From: Hofstenia miamia
Taxonomy: Eukaryota > Xenacoelomorpha > Acoela > Hofsteniidae
Length of the DNA stretch: 58,575 nucleotides
NCBI GenBank assembly: GCA_900660155.1
Contig: CABFPE010000540.1
Coordinates: 468,196-526,770 of the forward strand
Direction of reading: 5' to 3'
The position numbers and the translations under genes are program-made. The notes below the pieces were generated by a model, which was not told the DNA's origin, ran no database searches, and saw only the letters and a program-made list of their open reading frames with translations. Every line of letters begins with the position of its first letter. Position 1 is the stretch's first letter. Positions 57,249-58,575 of the stretch are shown here, in pieces.

Positions 57249-58575
57249 ATAAATTATGAAACCTCATAGAAGTGAAATATTTCGGTTTTAAATGCATACC
57301 CTAAATATCTTAAAACTATGTGCATGAAGGCATTTGGACGAAAAATCTAATGTAGAATTTTAGTTAATATGAACTTTACGGTATGGTAATTCTTTTTTAA
57401 TTGTTGTCCCTTGCCAATAGTGGCTCTAACAGAGTAAGCGATGTTGTTTCGTTAATTATGAGTTAAAAATAATGTAACAAATTTAAAATATTACATAATT
57501 AATGTATTTACTCTAAAAATACAAGCTTAAGTGATTCAATGTTTGCAAATTATCTAATTTAGGCAACCTTTATCAAATAGAAATCAGAAAAAAGTTGACC
57601 AAGTTGATTGAATTTCAAAAATGATCCTCCAGTATGAAGAAATGCGAGGATACACGTGTGTATTCAGCTGTTGTGACCTTCTTTACTGGACATATATTAT
57701 TAATATGTTAAAAAAATCATAGACTTTCACTTCCTGATCTTATGTTCTAACATTTATTTATCAAAAATTTCTAATTCTAATACAATCAATTCAATAAGTA
57801 CACATTCTTACTTGACTCGGCACAATCATCATGGAGATGTTGTGCAAAAAGATAATTACCATCTTCCTTGAAACTTCTCAGCTGAATCAATTTTCCCCGA
57901 AAAGCCCCGCACACAACACGGAGGTGCCTCACAAGGAGGCAATAAATTTTTCCCTTGCAATTATGTGCAATATCTGAGTTTACGAAACATCAATGCTTTT
58001 ATGGTTTTATGAATTTCAGCTACTTGCTTTTTGAATTAAATATATGAAAAAATTAGTACTCTTGAGCAAACATACAATTTAGATTTTGACTGTAAAACTT
58101 AATCATAACTTGGATAAAAACACGGTCTACAGTTGGTGTATATGTCTAATTTAAAATTTTTTGTAACAACCTCATCAGGTATATTGATTGATTCATGCGA
58201 ATTTTTTAATGATTGCTCCGCAAAAATGAGGTTAAATCTATACAAAGCATTACAATTATTTTTTTATTATTGAAGGAATTTATATGTAAACGCATCATTG
58301 GTTAGTATAAATACAAAAAGCGTTACTGAAATTGGTATTACATCGATGTGCATAAAATTACATGCATCCATTAACTTTGTTATAAATTTGCATCATTTTT
58401 TTAAATAAACTGTGTCGATAGCATAAAAAGTCTTGGAGCAATAGGCCTCCAAAGATGGTGTCCTATTAATTAAAATAATACCATAATGCAAAAGTGTGAA
58501 TTTTAATATTTTTTTGGACATGCTAGCGGATCCATATTTGAAACAACGAAAAAACTATATATATATATAAAAATT
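57201..58575. other. Non-coding stretch with (TA)n runs
   Basis: TA runs lie at 57,217-57,242 and 58,556-58,570. No gene is supported. Confidence 0.4.

Overview
The window is an AT-rich stretch of an invertebrate animal nuclear genome. The evidence is spliced exons with GT/AG borders, animal gene families (XPR1, a PKI-type kinase inhibitor), and a dense, nested mix of LINEs, hAT, piggyBac, P-like and mariner-like DNA transposons, a Ty3/gypsy fossil and a Polinton/Maverick-type fossil. No prokaryotic operon is present. The base composition and repeat mix would suit a cnidarian such as Hydra or another AT-rich invertebrate, but nothing here fixes the species.

Layout. 1-500: tandem array of about 127 bp units. 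940-4,670 (-): broken protein-primed DNA polymerase of a Polinton-type element. 5,871-7,528: compact cluster of small genes, including a divergent pair of candidate spliced genes. 7,837-9,170: 1.33 kb element with about 245 bp terminal inverted repeats (TIRs) and TA borders; inside it lie the first 83 codons of an XPR1-like phosphate exporter (SPX domain) and a tRNA-like cloverleaf. 10.2-10.7 kb: piggyBac-type MITE. 11.6-15.96 kb (-): three LINE pieces, one seated in the (TAA)n tail of a sister copy. 16-32.9 kb: mostly non-coding, with a hAT relic, MITEs and TA microsatellites. 27.7-48.6 kb (-): scattered candidate exons, the best being a first coding exon with a PKI pseudosubstrate motif at 40.1-40.3 kb, mixed with hAT MITEs, a P-like relic, a mariner relic, and a piggyBac pseudogene carrying a hAT MITE. 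50.1-57.2 kb (+): LINE 3' ends, a broken Ty3/gypsy integrase region, and a LINE split by a piggyBac-type insertion.

How it fits together. Most of the window is a layered transposon record, and target-site duplications often give the order of insertion (hAT MITE after piggyBac; piggyBac-type after LINE; LINE after sister LINE). Host coding content is sparse: an XPR1 N-terminal exon, a PKI-like first exon, and a few unrecognised exons whose joining cannot be settled without transcript data. The two most unusual items are the TIR-bounded XPR1 fragment with its tRNA-like structure, and the small spliced gene pair beside the Polinton fossil.
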